A DNA stretch of 16,440 nt, from the NCBI GenBank assembly GCA_030630315.1, contig DAOVNI010000007.1, positions 1 to 16,440 of the forward strand, in the 5' to 3' direction. The notes beneath the pieces are model-generated. The model was not told the origin of the DNA and searched no databases. It saw only the letters and a program-made list of their open reading frames with translations. Shown here piece by piece: positions 14,831 to 16,440 of this stretch. This stretch comes from Phycisphaerae bacterium. Lineage in GTDB: Bacteria > Planctomycetota > Phycisphaerae > Sedimentisphaerales > Anaerobacaceae. The position numbers were made by a program, and so were the translations under genes. Every line of letters begins with the position of its first letter. Within the stretch, counting starts at the first letter, position 1.

Positions 14831-14872
14831 AACTTGTATCGGTAATGGAAATTCTGGAGAGAATCCGAAGCG
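14831..14872 (+). repeat. 42-bp direct repeat, right copy
   Basis: Partner of 13894-13935, one mismatch. Directly followed by an orphan PEP-CTERM tail on the minus strand, so the repeat may be the 3' flank of a former PEP-CTERM gene. Confidence 0.9.
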
Positions 14873-14874
14873 AT

Positions 14875-14985
14875 TCAACGTGAAAAGAGTGACGAGCAAT
14901 TTCTTCTCAACATCACCGCACCGAGGCCGAGCAGTATGAGCGTAGCCGGTTCGGGGACAGATTCTATTTTCGTTTGAACAAGTCG
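14875..14985 (-). pseudogene. Orphan PEP-CTERM sorting tail 1
   Basis: On the minus strand the frame reads VPEPATLILLGLGAVM followed by LRRN and a stop at 14875-14877: the Pro-Glu-Pro motif, hydrophobic segment and basic end of the exosortase sorting signal. The frame begins after a TAA at 14986-14988 and has no start codon. It overlaps the 3' end of the HEPN-like gene in another frame. PEP-CTERM tails normally end secreted proteins of several hundred residues; the body is missing. Confidence 0.75.
14911..14958. repeat. 48-bp direct repeat, left copy (PEP-CTERM coding DNA)
   Basis: 42 of 48 bases match 15465-15512. The two copies bracket the HEPN-like gene. Confidence 0.85.
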
Positions 14986-15431
14986 TTATTCTCAGGTGCT
15001 TCGACAACTATTTTGGCCAGATTGAAAATTATGCCATCAGTGAAAGTTATTTTTTTATTGTTGAGAATAGTTATTCTCATCCCATCCCCACTCTCAAATG
15101 CAATGTATTCCGGCAGCTTAGCCTCGTGGACGAGCTCATTGCGGACACAACGGTAAAGTACCTCAGGGAGTAACAACTTCTCATCTTGAAACGTAATAGG
15201 GAGGGGATTATCCTCAGACCAGCCTGGGCCGCGTTTAGACATCTCTTCGGATACAAAAAGTCTGAAAACGTATTTATCGCTGTTCTCTTTAGCTTTTATT
15301 CCCTTACGCTCTCTTGGGTATCGCTTACGAGACGTTGCGGCGACAGCTATAAGTGTTGATAACAAAGCGCCTTCTTTCCGTCCGTTTTTGTAGAGGATTT
15401 GTGCGTCCTCAATTCGATTCTTAATGCTCAT
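14964..15431 (-). CDS. HEPN-like hypothetical protein
   Basis: 155 residues from the ATG at 15429-15431, preceded by GAGAGG; an upstream TTG at 15446 is less likely. The N-terminus (IEDAQILYKNGRKEGALLSTLIAVAATSRKRYP, helical) resembles helix pairs of HEPN domains. R97-N-E-L-V-H102 fits the R-x4-6-H catalytic motif of HEPN ribonucleases, followed by a HEAKLPEY segment. Family known: RNases in toxin-antitoxin, abortive infection and CRISPR ancillary systems, though many small members are uncharacterised. AT-rich compared with the PEP-CTERM DNA on both sides, and placed between two direct repeats, so it probably arrived as an insertion. No antitoxin-like partner found. Function uncertain. Confidence 0.7.
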   Translation of the reverse strand: MSIKNRIEDAQILYKNGRKEGALLSTLIAVAATSRKRYPRERKGIKAKENSDKYVFRLFVSEEMSKRGPGWSEDNPLPITFQDEKLLLPEVLYRCVRNELVHEAKLPEYIAFESGDGMRITILNNKKITFTDGIIFNLAKIVVEAPENNDLFKRK

Positions 15432-15449
15432 TTTTTCACCTCTCAAGAG

Positions 15450-15539
15450 TCAGCGTTTTCTCACCATCACCGCACCAAAGCCGAGAAGTAAAAGCGTGGC
15501 CGGTTCGGGGACGGAGACGACACGAAAGCCTATAATATG
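15450..15539 (-). pseudogene. Orphan PEP-CTERM sorting tail 2
   Basis: A 29-codon frame on the minus strand reading VPEPATLLLLGFGAVMVRKR and a TGA at 15450-15452. A TAG directly precedes the frame, so no protein body is attached. Classic exosortase signal: PEP motif, hydrophobic helix, basic end. It ends 18 bases before the start of the HEPN-like gene. Confidence 0.8.
15465..15512. repeat. 48-bp direct repeat, right copy (PEP-CTERM coding DNA)
   Basis: Partner of 14911-14958 at an offset of 554 bp. Confidence 0.85.
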
Positions 15540-15590
15540 CTATAACTGGCGCTTCATTTATGGTAGATAACGCTTCATCTGTGGCAAATC

Positions 15591-16440
15591 TTAATAGAGA
15601 CACTGCTTTGCCGCTTCGGCAAAAGTTATGAGGTTCTCAACGGGGGTCTCAAAGAAGTGGTCAGATGCGGAGAGGATGTATCCGCCGTCTTTTCCGAACC
15701 CTTCAAAGAGCCGCTGGACTTCAGCTTCTATCTGCTCCTTCGTCCCAGAAGTTAGTACGTTGAACTGGTCCATCCCGCCTATCATTGCTACTTTTTGTGA
15801 ATAAACCTCCCGTACCTTTTTCGGCTCTGTAATGTTTCCGCCTACACTTGCTACACTTGCAGGCGCGAGCGTTTCCGAAGCGTCAGTTTCGTTTTCTATA
15901 ATCAACTCCAGAATATTCATCATTCCGCCGCAGGTATGGTATGTTGAGATGAAATTATGTTTGTGCAATGCGCGATGTATTTCACGGGCATAAGGCAGAC
16001 AATACTCGCGATGGAGGTCGGGGGAAATGAGGGTATCGCTGCCGGCTCCGCCTCCCGTTTCAATCAAATCAAATTTTGCGCCGGCCAAAGATTCCTCGAT
16101 AAAACGCAGCTTCTTGTCCAACAAAATCCGCATCAGGCGGTGCACCCAGTCGGGATTGTCAATTGTCTCTAATATGAGGGCCTGTACATCCATTAAGCAG
16201 CAGGCGTGCTGCCAGCAGCCGGCCTGGTCGCCCCAGACAAATCCCCGCAGAATACCTGCATCTCCAACGGCATCGTACTCGGCTGCGATTTTTTTCTTAT
16301 CCAGCTCAGCCACAGGCATATATTTTTCTATCAGGTCGATGTCCCCGTGCTTTTTGATAATGTATTCGGTTATCCACGTGGTTGTAAGGTTTCCGCCGGT
16401 TTTGTATGTGAGCTGTCCTTCGGGTGTTGTAATCGTATGG
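15591..16440 (-). CDS. URO-D superfamily protein, E (5' end outside window)
   Basis: Minus-strand frame open to the right edge, so the start is not in the window; about 282 residues are visible. At the edge it reads TPEGQLTYKTGGNLTTTWITE, then HGDIDLIEKYMPV, ILRGFVWGDQAGCWQHACC, LIETGGGAGSDTLISPDLHREY, FISTYHTCGGMMN and DGGYILSASDHFFETP, all typical of planctomycete URO-D-like proteins. The H-x-C zinc motif is present (HTC). An in-frame 9-bp tandem duplication (15842-15859) gives ASVASV where I expect a shorter loop. Function probably methyl transfer or a related lyase reaction; substrate unknown. Separated from the operon at 13203-9340 by the PIN and HEPN insertions. Confidence 0.87.
   Translation of the reverse strand, partial: HTITTPEGQLTYKTGGNLTTTWITEYIIKKHGDIDLIEKYMPVAELDKKKIAAEYDAVGDAGILRGFVWGDQAGCWQHACCLMDVQALILETIDNPDWVHRLMRILLDKKLRFIEESLAGAKFDLIETGGGAGSDTLISPDLHREYCLPYAREIHRALHKHNFISTYHTCGGMMNILELIIENETDASETLAPASVASVGGNITEPKKVREVYSQKVAMIGGMDQFNVLTSGTKEQIEAEVQRLFEGFGKDGGYILSASDHFFETPVENLITFAEAAKQCLY

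Overview
The window looks like an accessory region of a planctomycete-type genome (Planctomycetota, probably Phycisphaerae-like). This is inferred from gene content: a sulfatase, Tat-exported sugar-isomerase-like proteins, five uroporphyrinogen-decarboxylase (URO-D) superfamily genes, an L-rhamnose mutarotase, two exosortase-type PEP-CTERM tails, and PA14 and RHS fragments. No rRNA, tRNA or CRISPR array was seen.

Layout. 1-756 is the 3' part of a sulfatase. 884-3957 holds two diverged paralogs of a Tat-exported L-fucose-isomerase-like protein. Their last ~90 bp of coding sequence and the following spacer are almost identical. 4092-5393 is a radical SAM protein with a cobalamin-binding-type N-terminus; its first 24 bases are also present as a dead copy behind paralog 1. 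5490-6008 is a four-helix-bundle (S23/IVP) gene broken by a ~119-bp MITE. 6010-7446 is miaB. 7447-8272 is a set of gene fragments (PA14 tail, RHS core). 8273-9313 (+) is a URO-D family gene. 13203 down to 9340 (-) reads as an operon: URO-D, truncated rhaM remnant, URO-D, URO-D, intact rhaM. 13204-13973 is non-coding repeat DNA with an 11-bp tandem array and three small hairpins. 14010-14640 is a PIN toxin/small antitoxin pair. 14875-15539 is a HEPN-like gene between two orphan PEP-CTERM tails. 15591 to the right edge is a further URO-D gene, incomplete at its 5' end.

How it may fit together. The sulfatase, the exported isomerase-like proteins and L-rhamnose mutarotase point to use of sulfated deoxysugar polysaccharides (fucose/rhamnose). 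URO-D superfamily proteins of the MtaA/CmuA type are methyl transferases using a zinc-bound thiol. Four of the five here keep an H-x-C motif, and rhaM or its remnant follows a URO-D gene twice. My inference is a pathway that handles methylated deoxysugars or related methyl donors, but no corrinoid protein is present in the window to prove it.

The region is also rich in small-scale rearrangement: a homogenised paralog tail, a MITE insertion, a 33-bp palindromic insertion that lies in frame inside a URO-D gene with a 6-bp target duplication, direct repeats around a toxin-antitoxin module and around a HEPN-like gene, and several orphan gene ends.
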